Assembly (NCBI RefSeq): GCF_030505615.1 | Contig: NZ_CP129992.1 | Span: forward strand, 2,852,001 to 2,916,000 | Length of the DNA stretch: 64,000 nt | DNA from: Salinibaculum rarum | GTDB taxonomy: Archaea > Halobacteriota > Halobacteria > Halobacteriales > Haloarculaceae | Reading direction: 5' to 3' | Part shown: in pieces, positions 33,366-42,381 of the stretch | Numbering within the stretch: position 1 is the first letter of the stretch | Layout of the letters: each line of letters opens with the position of its first letter | Program-made: the position numbers and the translations under genes | Notes under the pieces: model-generated | The model's input: only the letters and a program-made list of their open reading frames with translations | The model's database searches: none | Told to the model about the DNA's origin: nothing

Positions 33366-35707
33366 TGGTCTGGCTCCATGGTGTCTTTGCCGTCGCTGTC
33401 GATGTCTGACCCGCCGTCGGTCCCGGCGACCGAGAGGTCAGTTCCCGGTTCGATTGCGGTCACGTCCGAGTCATCGTCGCCGTTCGACTCGTCGGTGTCG
33501 ATGTCCATGCTCGTGCTGGGGCTCGTTTGCGATGGCAGGCTGGACGTCCCGGTGGTGCCTTTCGCTCCGCCCACGTCGAAGTCCGCGACGTTGTCGTTGA
33601 GTTCTTCTGCGAGCTGGGAGAGCGTCTGGATGTTCGTGCTCGCCGAGGACAGCGAGGAGGTCATTTCTTCGGAGGCGGCCGAGACGTTCGTCGCTTCGGC
33701 GGCGGTCTGCTGACTGACACTCGAAACCTCGTCGACCATCGAGACGACCTCCTCGGTGGAGGCTGCCTGGTCGTCGGTCGCTTCGCTTATCTCTTTGATG
33801 CCGCTTTCTGCCTGCTGGACCGCGTCGGCGATTTCGTCGAACATCGCGACGGCGTCTTCGATGGTGTCTGCACCCGTCTGGACGCGCGTACTCATCTCCT
33901 CGATGTCTTCGACGGTTTCGCCGGTCGTGTCCTGTATCTCTTCGATGCGGTTCTCGATTTTCGTCGTCGCGTTGCCGGCTTCCTCGGCCAGCGATTTGAT
34001 TTCGTCTGCGACGACACCGAATCCTTCGCCCGCTTCGCCCGCCCGAGCGGCCTCGATGGAGGCGTTCAGCGCAAGCATGTTCGTCTGTTCGGCGATTTCG
34101 GAGATCATCTCGACGATTTCGCCGATCTGGTCCATCTCCGCGTCGAGTGCCGCGACCTGCTCGGAGGCGTCGTCGGCCTGTGATTCGATTGCCTCGATCT
34201 CGCTGGTCGCCTCGGCGGCGTATTCCCGTCCGGTCTCGCCACGGTCGACGGCGGTACTCGCGGTCGCAGAGACCTCTTCGGCCGAGGAGGCAATCTCCTC
34301 GACGGTCGCGGACATGTCGTTCATCTCGCTTGCGACCGTCTGGAGTTTCTCGCTTTGGACGTCGGCCCCCTGTGAGATTTCCGTCACCGAGGTCGCGACG
34401 TCCTCGCTTGCGGTCTCTATCTCCTCTGCGCTCGCAGCCACCTGCTGGCTCGAATCGGCCACGTCGTCGGTAATCGCCTGTACGCTGCCGACGCTCTCAC
34501 ACAGCTGTTCGACGCCGTCTTCGAGGTTGGCCAGTACCTCCCCGTACTCGCCGGGGAAGTCCGTCTCGATAGACTGGTCCAGTTTCCCGCGCTTGAGGTC
34601 GTCGCTCGCCGCCGAAATCTGCCCGAAGCTCTCGGAGAGGCGGTCGGTTCCGCGCTGGAAGTCTGCGAGTACCTCACCGTACTGGCCGGGCCGGTCGGCG
34701 TCGATACGCTGGTCGAGCTGCCCGGTTCGCAACGCCTTGCTGGCGTCTTCTATCTCGTCGAAACTCCCGGTGAGCTGGTCGGTCCCGGCGTCGAGACCGG
34801 CCATAATCTCACCGTAGGTTCCGGGGTAGTCCGTCTGGACGTCCGCCTGGAGTCGGCCTGCTTCGAGGTTCTGGCTGACATCGCGCAGGTCCCCGAAGAC
34901 GCCGGTCAGATTCGTTTGCATATCGCGGAACGACTCGAGCATACGACCGATTTCGTCGTCGTACGCGCGATTGTCCATGTCGTTGTCGAGTTTCCCGTCA
35001 CTGATATTCGCGGCCGACGCTGAGAGTTGCTGCAGTGGGGGCGTGATGTGTCGGTTGAGGACGACTCCGATACCGATTGCCATGATGAAGGCAACCAGCG
35101 TCAGCCCGATCATCTCCATCTGGGCCGTCTGGGTGGTGCTATCGGCAAGCGCGACCTGGGCCTCCTTGTCGGCCTGTATCGTCTCCTCGAGCGTGTGCGC
35201 TTGCTCTTCCATCTCGGTTCGAAGCGTGTTCATCTCGGCCAGTTTCTGGGCGGCAAGCTCGTGGTTGCCGGCGTCTTCGGCTTCGAAGTATTCCTGGGCG
35301 AGCGCGTTGTACTCTTCGTGGGTTTCGACGAGCGCTTGCTTTTCAGCAGTGGCCTCGTCTGTATCGGGGTTTAGTGCCTCCGAGTTTTCCTCGAAGTGAG
35401 TGGCTGCCTGGTCGTAATCAGCGCGGGCCTCCGTGTCCCCAAGCTCGACTGCTTGTACTGCGCTCTGTTGTTGTTCGACGGCGACGAGCATCTCCATCGC
35501 TCGGTCGACGTTTTCGCCTTCTTCTGCGATGTGGTGTGCCTCCTTGTCGAGTTCACCGACGGCCATATACCCTAGCAGTCCCGTTCCTGCGACTAGCAAC
35601 GCGACCACCAGAAACGATGCAATAAGCTTCGTTCTGAGGTTCAGCCCGTCAAGATGCAGTTTCTGTGAAAGTCCCATGTCTAACCAATGCGGTCTTTCGG
35701 GGTTCAA
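33362..35707 (-). CDS. Membrane halobacterial transducer with 4HB-like sensor and HAMP-like repeats
   Basis: A 781-residue transducer. TM1 at 28-50, an extracytoplasmic helical sensor at about 51-197 (four-helix-bundle MCP type), TM2 at 198-218, a HAMP at 219-272, then three tandem 44-45 residue repeats (276-319, 320-364, 365-409), each containing a L(E/R/K)xGxL segment and YPGTYGE/RPGQYGE/FPGEYGE. The signalling domain follows with [20 protein letters not shown]. An acidic Ser/Asp tail ends EPDQ. The start is ATG 35707; ATG 35677 ([11 protein letters not shown]) is an alternative. It is translationally coupled to cheW. The ligand is not readable from sequence. Confidence 0.9.
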   Translation of the reverse strand: MNPERPHWLDMGLSQKLHLDGLNLRTKLIASFLVVALLVAGTGLLGYMAVGELDKEAHHIAEEGENVDRAMEMLVAVEQQQSAVQAVELGDTEARADYDQAATHFEENSEALNPDTDEATAEKQALVETHEEYNALAQEYFEAEDAGNHELAAQKLAEMNTLRTEMEEQAHTLEETIQADKEAQVALADSTTQTAQMEMIGLTLVAFIMAIGIGVVLNRHITPPLQQLSASAANISDGKLDNDMDNRAYDDEIGRMLESFRDMQTNLTGVFGDLRDVSQNLEAGRLQADVQTDYPGTYGEIMAGLDAGTDQLTGSFDEIEDASKALRTGQLDQRIDADRPGQYGEVLADFQRGTDRLSESFGQISAASDDLKRGKLDQSIETDFPGEYGEVLANLEDGVEQLCESVGSVQAITDDVADSSQQVAASAEEIETASEDVATSVTEISQGADVQSEKLQTVASEMNDMSATVEEIASSAEEVSATASTAVDRGETGREYAAEATSEIEAIESQADDASEQVAALDAEMDQIGEIVEMISEIAEQTNMLALNASIEAARAGEAGEGFGVVADEIKSLAEEAGNATTKIENRIEEIQDTTGETVEDIEEMSTRVQTGADTIEDAVAMFDEIADAVQQAESGIKEISEATDDQAASTEEVVSMVDEVSSVSQQTAAEATNVSAASEEMTSSLSSASTNIQTLSQLAEELNDNVADFDVGGAKGTTGTSSLPSQTSPSTSMDIDTDESNGDDDSDVTAIEPGTDLSVAGTDGGSDIDSDGKDTMEPDQ

Positions 35708-35743
35708 TGCAGATGATAACCAGCTAGCAGCCTCCGAGCGAGA

Positions 35744-35765
35744 AGGGGTTAACTGCGTAACCCCT
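35744..35765. terminator. Perfect inverted repeat after the Bat-type gene
   Basis: AGGGGTTA (35744-35751) and TAACCCCT (35758-35765) with a 6-base spacer, lying 5 bases beyond the stop codon of the Bat-type gene and 37 bases upstream of the transducer ATG. It could end the bat transcript or act as an operator for the transducer-cheW operon; position alone cannot decide. Confidence 0.4.
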
Positions 35766-35770
35766 CGTTC

Positions 35771-38700
35771 TCACTCGTTAGTTTCGGCCGCTGGCTCGAA
35801 CACTGCTTCGAGCACCCGGCGGTGTGCAGCCTGGAGGTGATTGTAGACGGCGGGCCCCGAGATACCGAAACTTTCCGCGAGGTCCTCGCCTTTCACTCGC
35901 CGTGGTGTCTCGTAGTAGCCCCCATAGAAGGCCGCGTTGAGGATTTCGTGCTGTCGCTCGGTCAGCAGGTCTTCGACCTGTCTCGCATCCGGCACTGCCT
36001 GCGTGCGTCGCTGGCGCTTTGCCACGAGGTCGAGGTCGTCGTACCGTGAGATGAGCGAGTCGAGTATCGGCCGGTAGGAGACGTTCGCCGGCAGTTCCAC
36101 ACGGAACGTCGTCCCGTCCGCGCCCGAGGTGGCCTCGAGTAGCTTTCCCGCGTGTTTGCTGACGACCGATTCGAGGAACGGCTTCCGGAGGAGCAAACTG
36201 AGCTGGTTGTGTTCGACAGCACCGAACCACTCGGCTGCCTCGATGCTGGTCATCGACGAGGCCTGTTCGAGGACCGTCGCCGCGTCACCGTCGACGACGG
36301 TCACGAGGATGCGAACGGTGTCTCCCTCCCGTTCGGCGACGGTGTCGAACCGTATCGTGGCGTCGGTCGCCGTCGCGAGTCGCTGCAAGGGAAAGGTCTC
36401 GTCACCGAGGGTAAACTCCAGTTCCGTGTGCATCTGCTGGGTCCCGGCCTGGCGCTGTTCGAGGATGCGACTGTAGTTGACCACCAGCGACGCCACGTCG
36501 GCCAGGAGAGTCTCGTAGATTCCGTCGAACGCCGCCTCGGTGTGTGAATAGACAGTCAGAACGCCGTAGAGGACGCCATCGTAGAGCAGTGGGACGCTCG
36601 CGACACTCTTGAATCCATACGAGAGTGCCTCCTTCGCCCAGGACTCATCGAAGACATGCTCGGAGATGTTCGAGACGCCGTACACGTCGTGGCTGTCTGC
36701 GGCCTGCCGGGCCGGAAGGGAGGGGTCGTCACTGTCGGTCAGCACCGAATCGAGATAGCCGTCGCCGTCGCCGGCCCACGCCGTCGGCGAGAGGTCGGTG
36801 TCCGTTCCCGTCGGCTGGCCAATCCACCCAAAATCGACGCGGTCCATCTCGAGCAGTTCTTCACACACCCCAGTCTCTAGGGCGTCCTGGCTGTCGCTGT
36901 CGGCGAGTCGCCGCTGGACCGCCTGGACGGCGTCGATGATGCTGTTTAGCTCCGCGATGCGTGACTGCTGGGCCGACAGTTCGTCTGTAATCGTCGAGTG
37001 GACCTTGTCGGTCCGGAGCCGCTGAAACGCCGACTCGGCGTTTGCCGTCAACACGTCGACGAGGTCGATGTCTACGTCGTCGAACCCGCGCTTGGCCGTC
37101 GTCACGGCGGTCAGCACACCGAAATCGCCGACCGGCGCGACGAGCAACTGCGAGGTGGACGCGTCGAACTCGTCGCCGAGGTGCTCGACCTCTGTCCCCG
37201 GAAACAGTCGTATCTCACCCGTCCGGTACGCCTCCCAGATTGGGTTCGCACCGGGCTCGATGCGACCCAGTACGCTGTCCGCGTCGATGCCGGGCGCGGA
37301 CCGCACAGCGGGCACCAGTGCGCCGGTCTCTTCGTCGTACTCCTTGACACTCACGTAATCGACGTCGAAGGCGTTCTCGGTGAACTCGACGAGAAAGTCG
37401 CCAATATCCTCCGGTGACCCCGGCGGGTAGAACTCACGTGTCGCCGTGTGCAGTTCGTTGAGGACACGCTCTCGCTTTTCGAGTGCGCGTTCGCGATGCT
37501 TGCGTGCGGTGATGTCGGTCACGACACCGAGCATGCGCGTGTGCGTCTCACTCCCGTCTCCGGAGACAGTACCGCGACTGTGGACCCACCGTCTGCCCTC
37601 GTCTGTCAGGACCCTGTACTCGATGTCGAACCGCTCGTCGTGCTCCTGTGCCGTCCGCAACGCGTCTTCGACAACGGGCCGGTCCTCCGGATGGATTGTC
37701 TCCAGATAGGCCTCGACATCGTGTCTGTCGGACGCAAGCCCGTGCAGGTCCGTCGTCTTCCCGAACGTCGTGACGGTGTCGTCGGCGTAATCGAGCACCC
37801 AGATGCCGGTTTCGGTCTCCTCGAGGGCGACATCGAGCACCTGGTTCATCTCCCGCAGTTCCCGTTCACGGGTTCGTTCTGCTGTAATATCCTGTGAGAC
37901 ACCCATCGCGACGAAGACTTCCCCTTCGTCGTTGCGGACCGGAACGATGCGGAATCGGTACGTTCGGGTTCCGATCTTCTCCTCGAAGACACTCTGTTCG
38001 CCGTCGAACGCGGCAACGTAGCGGGGAAGGAGTGTCTCGGCGATGTCGGACGGGAGCGCATCTTCGAGAGAATTTCCCTGCAGTTCCGATACCGTCGCGT
38101 CAGTGTCATCGAGGGGCGTCCCACCGACGGTGATGTAACGCAGTTCCTCGTCGACGAGTGCGACTGCGCCGTTCGGGAAGTTCTCCACCAGCGTCCGATA
38201 GCGGTTGCGGGACTCCTCTAACTCCTGTTCGCGCTCTTTGCGCTCGGTGACGTCTTGCTGGAAGCCGACGTAGTTGACGAGAGCGTCCTCATCGTCCCGG
38301 ACGGGGGCGATTTCGAGGTGGTTCCAGAACTCTGTTCCGTCGTTCCGGTAGTTCCTGATTTCGACCGATACCGGCTGCTCTGCGTCGATTGCCGTCCGTA
38401 GTTCGTCGACCGTCTCGGCGTCGGTGTCCTCACCCTGCATGAACCGGCAGTTCCGACCCAGTATCTCCGCAGCGTCGTACCCGGACTGCTCGCGGAATCG
38501 GTGGTTTGCATAGATTATCGGGTTGTCCGCCTGCCCCGGGTCGGTGATGGTAACTCCGACTGGCGCCTCGTCGAGTGCCCGACTCTTCCATCGGAGTTCC
38601 TCCTCCCTGCGCCTGCGGTCCGTGACATCCTGAGTCATCCCGATTGCGGTCCGAACGACACCGTCGTCGTCGTACACCGGGAGTGTTCGATGGACGAGAA

Positions 38701-39736
38701 GACGGTCTTCGACTTCCGTTTCGACCGTAACCTGCTCGCCATTCAGGGCGTCCCGGTAGCTCTCGACGAACACCTCCCTGTCGCCTGCGCTGACGTCACT
38801 GACCTTCGCTCCAGTGACCGTCTCGGGAGTTTCGTCGAGAACGTCGAAGAGTTTCCCGCCGACCAGTTGGTATCGAAGCTCCTCGTCGACGAGCGTGACG
38901 GCACCGTTCGGGAAGTTCTCGACCAGCGTCTTGTAGCGGCGTTCCCGCTGTCGCTTCACGGACACGTCACGGGCCGTCACAATCGCTCTCGTCCCGCTCT
39001 CTGTCCGTATACACTCGAAACAGTACGTCTGCCGGTCGGCTGTCTCGCCCAGCTGTAATTCGACTGTTTCAGAGTCGTTCCCGTCCGTTTCGAAAACTGC
39101 GTCCAGAATACGTTCGAGGCGCTCGGTGGTCTCTTGGTCTGCAAAGAGCGTCGACAGCGACGAGCAGAGCGGTTCGCCGGTTATCGCCGACAGCGAACGG
39201 TCGGCCAGCTCTCGTGCGGCAGGGTTTGCATACTCGACGGTGCTGTCGCTGTTGACGACGTAGACGGCGTGGTCGGTCGTCTCGGCGATACTCTGGTACT
39301 GTTCGAACCGGTCCCTGGTCTGTTCGCCTGTTACGTCGACGTACTGTTCGAGCCGACCGCCAGCGAGGTCACCCGTCGTTATCGGGGTACTGTCGTAGCG
39401 GAGCCACCGCTCGCTGCGGTCTGCTGACGGCAGGACGTGACAGACGGACTCGTCTTCGGTTGTGGTTCCCGAATCGGGAAACTCCTCTGGAGCGTCGAGA
39501 CACGGCAGGACGTGCGAATCGAGAAATTGCGACCGCTCCATGCCGACGCCTGTGCCGCTCTCGAGGCCGAAAAACTCCGCTGCGCTCTCGTCGACCCACT
39601 GGACCGTCGAATCCGGTCCGACGACGACGAGGCCGATGGGTGAGGCCGCTGCGAGTGACTCGACGATTGCAGGCTCGCTGGTCAGTCCACTCTCGGCGAG
39701 ATACGACTGCTCCCCGACCCGCCGATCCGTACTCAT
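35771..39736 (-). CDS. Giant LOV/PAS/GAF regulator with Bat-type HTH_10 output
   Basis: A 1321-residue protein. In order: PAS (about 25-135), PAS (145-260), PAS (265-373), LOV-type PAS (385-500) with GRNCRFMQGEDTD and Cys 430, PAS (510-625), PAS (640-750), GAF-like (765-930), GAF (950-1110), the Bat-associated domain (about 1115-1250) and a C-terminal HTH_10 DNA-binding helix-turn-helix (LTERQHEILNAAFYGGYYET, then EDLAESFGISGPAVYNHLQA). It has no kinase domain, so it probably couples light/redox and small-molecule signals directly to transcription, as for the bacterioopsin activator. A TATA-like TTTTATATC lies about 60 bases upstream of ATG 39736. The target genes are unknown; the adjacent transducer-cheW operon is a candidate. 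Confidence 0.9.
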   Translation of the reverse strand: MSTDRRVGEQSYLAESGLTSEPAIVESLAAASPIGLVVVGPDSTVQWVDESAAEFFGLESGTGVGMERSQFLDSHVLPCLDAPEEFPDSGTTTEDESVCHVLPSADRSERWLRYDSTPITTGDLAGGRLEQYVDVTGEQTRDRFEQYQSIAETTDHAVYVVNSDSTVEYANPAARELADRSLSAITGEPLCSSLSTLFADQETTERLERILDAVFETDGNDSETVELQLGETADRQTYCFECIRTESGTRAIVTARDVSVKRQRERRYKTLVENFPNGAVTLVDEELRYQLVGGKLFDVLDETPETVTGAKVSDVSAGDREVFVESYRDALNGEQVTVETEVEDRLLVHRTLPVYDDDGVVRTAIGMTQDVTDRRRREEELRWKSRALDEAPVGVTITDPGQADNPIIYANHRFREQSGYDAAEILGRNCRFMQGEDTDAETVDELRTAIDAEQPVSVEIRNYRNDGTEFWNHLEIAPVRDDEDALVNYVGFQQDVTERKEREQELEESRNRYRTLVENFPNGAVALVDEELRYITVGGTPLDDTDATVSELQGNSLEDALPSDIAETLLPRYVAAFDGEQSVFEEKIGTRTYRFRIVPVRNDEGEVFVAMGVSQDITAERTRERELREMNQVLDVALEETETGIWVLDYADDTVTTFGKTTDLHGLASDRHDVEAYLETIHPEDRPVVEDALRTAQEHDERFDIEYRVLTDEGRRWVHSRGTVSGDGSETHTRMLGVVTDITARKHRERALEKRERVLNELHTATREFYPPGSPEDIGDFLVEFTENAFDVDYVSVKEYDEETGALVPAVRSAPGIDADSVLGRIEPGANPIWEAYRTGEIRLFPGTEVEHLGDEFDASTSQLLVAPVGDFGVLTAVTTAKRGFDDVDIDLVDVLTANAESAFQRLRTDKVHSTITDELSAQQSRIAELNSIIDAVQAVQRRLADSDSQDALETGVCEELLEMDRVDFGWIGQPTGTDTDLSPTAWAGDGDGYLDSVLTDSDDPSLPARQAADSHDVYGVSNISEHVFDESWAKEALSYGFKSVASVPLLYDGVLYGVLTVYSHTEAAFDGIYETLLADVASLVVNYSRILEQRQAGTQQMHTELEFTLGDETFPLQRLATATDATIRFDTVAEREGDTVRILVTVVDGDAATVLEQASSMTSIEAAEWFGAVEHNQLSLLLRKPFLESVVSKHAGKLLEATSGADGTTFRVELPANVSYRPILDSLISRYDDLDLVAKRQRRTQAVPDARQVEDLLTERQHEILNAAFYGGYYETPRRVKGEDLAESFGISGPAVYNHLQAAHRRVLEAVFEPAAETNE

Positions 39737-39839
39737 CCTCTCACCCCGCTCTGTTCAGACAGCCACATGTCCGTATCAGTAGAGTTCCTTCGATATAAAA
39801 TACAGTCCAGTCCATGGGGTCTTCCTCCCCCGTCGCTTG

Positions 39840-40112
39840 CTACTGGATTCGACCGTACAGCGAGTACAGGATGACGAGCATGCCAACCGCGACGACGGCC
39901 GTCTGGATCGTTCCCGCCAGGAAAATCGAGAGGCCAACGACGTCGTAGAGGACGCCTTCAATAACCGATCCGACGCTAATGAACAGGAAGCCGATGGCGA
40001 CATACAGCATCGGCTCGCTGTCGTACATTCGATACCCCTTGTATGCCTGGTACGTTATCAACAGCCCGAGTCCGATCGTAACGAGTTTTGCGATGACGAG
40101 TTCGATGTGCAT
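39840..40112 (-). CDS. Small three-helix membrane protein (DUF7521-like)
   Basis: A 90-residue protein with three membrane segments at about 3-20, 33-55 and 62-84. The loop TYQAYKGYRMYDSEPMLYVA between the first two is characteristic of the small haloarchaeal DUF7521 proteins, usually encoded directly after an ArsR-like winged-helix regulator. Here too it lies 6 bp after such a gene (40119-40469) and is certainly cotranscribed. The pairing suggests a membrane sensor or partner of the regulator, but this is inference. ATG 40112. Confidence 0.78.
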   Translation of the reverse strand: MHIELVIAKLVTIGLGLLITYQAYKGYRMYDSEPMLYVAIGFLFISVGSVIEGVLYDVVGLSIFLAGTIQTAVVAVGMLVILYSLYGRIQ

Positions 40113-40118
40113 GCTTGG

Positions 40119-40469
40119 TTAACTCTCCCGGATGTCGCTCCAGATGCGCGAAAAGCGCTGGGCGGCGTCCTCGCGAACGTGGACGTCGACGTCGATGGTC
40201 CCGTCGTCGATATCGATATCGAGGTGGTCGACATTCGCCTCGTAGACGCTGTGGTGGCTCCCGTCCGATTCGATGCGTGTCCGCTCGACGAGTAGGTCGC
40301 TTTCGATCATCTCCTCGACCCGGCGATAGATCGTCGAGAGGGCGACGTCACACTCCTCGCCGAGTTCCTTTGCCGACTTTGGGTCGCGGCTGGTCGCAGC
40401 CAGGATCTGCCGGACCCGCTGTTGGCCCAGCAGTTCCAGGAGGTCGTCAGCGTGGTCGTCAGTGGACAC
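40119..40469 (-). CDS. ArsR-like winged-helix transcriptional regulator
   Basis: A 116-residue regulator. The winged helix covers residues about 8-70: LLELLGQQRVRQILAATSR, KELGEECDVALSTIYRRVEE (recognition helix) and the wing VERTRIESDGSHHSVYEA. The C-terminal part is an acidic strand-rich domain (VDHLDIDIDDGTIDVDVHV). The frame extends to 40523, but GTG 40469 gives the usual short N-terminus and lies downstream of a TATA-like TTTTAAGTACC at about 40506-40516; an ATG at 40523 would fall upstream of that box. It is divergent from a halocyanin gene, with an inverted repeat between them, so it probably controls both. Confidence 0.8.
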   Translation of the reverse strand: MSTDDHADDLLELLGQQRVRQILAATSRDPKSAKELGEECDVALSTIYRRVEEMIESDLLVERTRIESDGSHHSVYEANVDHLDIDIDDGTIDVDVHVREDAAQRFSRIWSDIRES

Positions 40470-40522
40470 GGCAGTTCCTCGCACTACGAGTAGTTGCTCG
40501 ATGGTACTTAAAACAGGGACCA

Positions 40523-40541
40523 TTTTGCGTGGCGTGCAAAA
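40523..40541. promoter_or_regulatory. Inverted repeat in the regulator/halocyanin intergenic region
   Basis: TTTTGC (40523-40528) and GCAAAA (40536-40541) separated by seven bases. It sits just upstream of the regulator TATA box and about 60 bases before the halocyanin ATG, a typical place for an operator acting on both divergent genes. Confidence 0.45.
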
Positions 40542-40599
40542 CAGGCTTCCCCCCTATTTCCCCGGCCACCCTCTCTCGAACTGTAAGGTGACCTGTGTT

Positions 40600-41358
40600 A
40601 TGAGCGAACACCGACTCACGCGACGGGGACTGCTTGCGGGAACCGCTGGCCTGGCTGTTGCTGGACTTGCCGGATGTACCGGCGCTCCGGAGGCATCCAA
40701 CGATCAGAACTCCGGAGACGACCAGGCTGGGCACGGGGACGAAGCGCACGGCCACGACACGGTCAGCGAACCCAAGGCCTCCCGGGAAGTGGCGGTCAAC
40801 ACCGCGCGGAACGGAGATTCGACCGAGTATCACTTCGACCCTCACGTCACGTGGGTCGAACCCGGAGGGACAGTCACGTGGCGCCTCGAGAGCGGGTCGC
40901 ACACCGCGACTGCATACCACCCCGGAAACGATCAACCTCAACTGGTTCCGGACGGGACCGAGGCCTGGGACAGCGGAATGTTGTCCGAAGAAGGAGAGAC
41001 GTTCGAGCATACCTTCGAGAACGAGGGGGTCTATCACTACCTCTGTACGCCCCACGAGACGTTCGGGATGATGGCTACCGTCATCGTTGGAGAGCCTCAC
41101 GTCGAGGACCAGCGGGCGCTCCAGACGATTCCGGAGGACAAACCCGAGGAAGTTCGCGGAAAGCTCAAGGAACTCAACACGATGGTCCGTGACATCGTGG
41201 GTGGCGGGCACGAAGAGGACGGCGGCCACGAAGATGACGGCGGACACGACGAGAGTACTAGTACTGAAGAAGGCGGACACGAAGAGGACGGCGGACACGA
41301 CGAGAGTACCAGTACCGAAGAAGGCGGCCACGAAGAGGAAACCCACACCGAAGGGTGA
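40600..41358 (+). CDS. Halocyanin-like blue copper lipoprotein with His-rich repeat tail
   Basis: A 252-residue exported protein. ATG 40600 gives the Tat-type signal MSEHRLTRRGLLAGTAGL ending in lipobox LAGC (Cys 26). The plastocyanin-like domain spans about 60-165, with copper ligands His 101 (SGSHTATAY), Cys 149, His 152 (YLCTPHETFGM) and Met 157, as in halocyanins, which carry electrons at the outer membrane face. After residue 165 there is a helical stretch, then from about 200 a repetitive acidic/His tail built from GGHEEDGGH and DESTSTEE units, potentially metal-binding. The frame upstream of 40600 is non-coding. It is divergent from a winged-helix regulator. Confidence 0.88.
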   Translation: MSEHRLTRRGLLAGTAGLAVAGLAGCTGAPEASNDQNSGDDQAGHGDEAHGHDTVSEPKASREVAVNTARNGDSTEYHFDPHVTWVEPGGTVTWRLESGSHTATAYHPGNDQPQLVPDGTEAWDSGMLSEEGETFEHTFENEGVYHYLCTPHETFGMMATVIVGEPHVEDQRALQTIPEDKPEEVRGKLKELNTMVRDIVGGGHEEDGGHEDDGGHDESTSTEEGGHEEDGGHDESTSTEEGGHEEETHTEG

Positions 41359-41437
41359 GAGGGTTCCGCACGGAACAAGCCGCTGTGACGACGGGTACGT
41401 TTTTCCTCGCTGACTGACCACCGCTTCGGGACCTACG

Positions 41438-41443
41438 CTTAAG
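41438..41443 (+). promoter_or_regulatory. TATA-like box of the DUF302 gene
   Basis: CTTAAG centred about 27 bases before ATG 41468, fitting a leaderless transcript covering DUF302 and the SHOCT protein. Confidence 0.4.
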
Positions 41444-41467
41444 TCCATCAAGAGAGAACTATATTGC

Positions 41468-41884
41468 ATGAGAGCTACAATACAAAAGTCCGTGGCTGGA
41501 GACTTCGACCAAGCGGTCGAAAAGACGATTGACGCGCTCGAAGACGAAGGATTCGGCGTGCTCTGTGACATTGATGTCCAGGCAACGCTCGAAGAGAAAC
41601 TCGGCGAAGAGTTTCGACAGTACCGCATCCTCGGTGCGTGCAATCCGGCACTCGCACACGAGGGACTGAACGAAGAGATCGAACTCGGCGCTCTCCTCCC
41701 GTGTAACGTCATCGTCTACGAAACCGACGACGGAGAGGTCATTGTGAGTACAGTCGATCCACAACAGCTCATCAGCATCGCCGACAATGAGGCGCTCGAC
41801 TCGATCGCGACGGAGGTCAGCGACCGGTTCGAACGCGTCCTCACCAGTGTCGCTGACGAACTTGGACTACCATCGGAGGCCTAA
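41468..41884 (+). CDS. DUF302 family protein
   Basis: A 138-residue protein of the DUF302 family: FDQAVEKTIDALEDEGFGVL, the mid-domain ILGACNPALAHEGL with its conserved Cys-Asn-Pro, and LLPCNVIVYETDDGEV. The family forms an alpha/beta fold often encoded near sulfur, heavy-metal or respiratory genes; biochemical function is unproven. The Cys in ACNPALA and the Cys in LPCNV are conserved and could bind metal or heme. Three bases separate it from the SHOCT gene, with which it forms an operon downstream of the halocyanin gene. Confidence 0.88.
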   Translation: MRATIQKSVAGDFDQAVEKTIDALEDEGFGVLCDIDVQATLEEKLGEEFRQYRILGACNPALAHEGLNEEIELGALLPCNVIVYETDDGEVIVSTVDPQQLISIADNEALDSIATEVSDRFERVLTSVADELGLPSEA

Positions 41885-41887
41885 GCT

Positions 41888-42253
41888 ATGTCGTCATCGA
41901 ACCAACTCGACACCACGACCATTGTCCTCCTCATCCTCGGGGCATTCATCGTTTTGCCCTTTCTCACGATGGGATTCGGCGGGATGATGGGCTACGGTGG
42001 TATGATGGGATACGGTGGTATGATGGACGGGTACGGAACAACCAGCGGCTGGTGGCCAATCGCGGGGATGCTCGTCCAAGTGGTCTTCCTTCTCATCCTG
42101 CTCGGCGGTGGATACCTGGTCTTCCGTCGGGTAACGGACTCGCAATCGTCGCAGAATCCCGCGATGGAGGAATTACGCATGGCGTACGCCCGCGGTGACC
42201 TCACTGACGAAGAGTTCGAGACGCGTCGGGACAGGCTCGAACGCTCGGAGTGA
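41888..42253 (+). CDS. SHOCT-domain membrane protein
   Basis: A 121-residue protein. TM1 at about 12-30, a Gly/Met-rich loop with repeats GYGGMMGYGGMM at 33-46, TM2 at about 56-79, and a C-terminal SHOCT motif (MEELRMAYARGDLTDEEFET) at about 92-118. SHOCT is a short oligomerisation motif on membrane or secreted proteins. The Met-rich segment next to copper-protein genes could contact copper, but that is inference. It follows DUF302 by three bases. Confidence 0.82.
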   Translation: MSSSNQLDTTTIVLLILGAFIVLPFLTMGFGGMMGYGGMMGYGGMMDGYGTTSGWWPIAGMLVQVVFLLILLGGGYLVFRRVTDSQSSQNPAMEELRMAYARGDLTDEEFETRRDRLERSE

Positions 42254-42381
42254 TCGATTACGTTCGGTTTCCCGAACACGAGTCATCGACGCGAACACAC
42301 CCCGGTAATTCCTTCCGAGAGTCCCCCTTCGAATCCAAAAGCGGAGTCTCCCCAGGTTTCGATAGCGAATAGAACTGTCCT

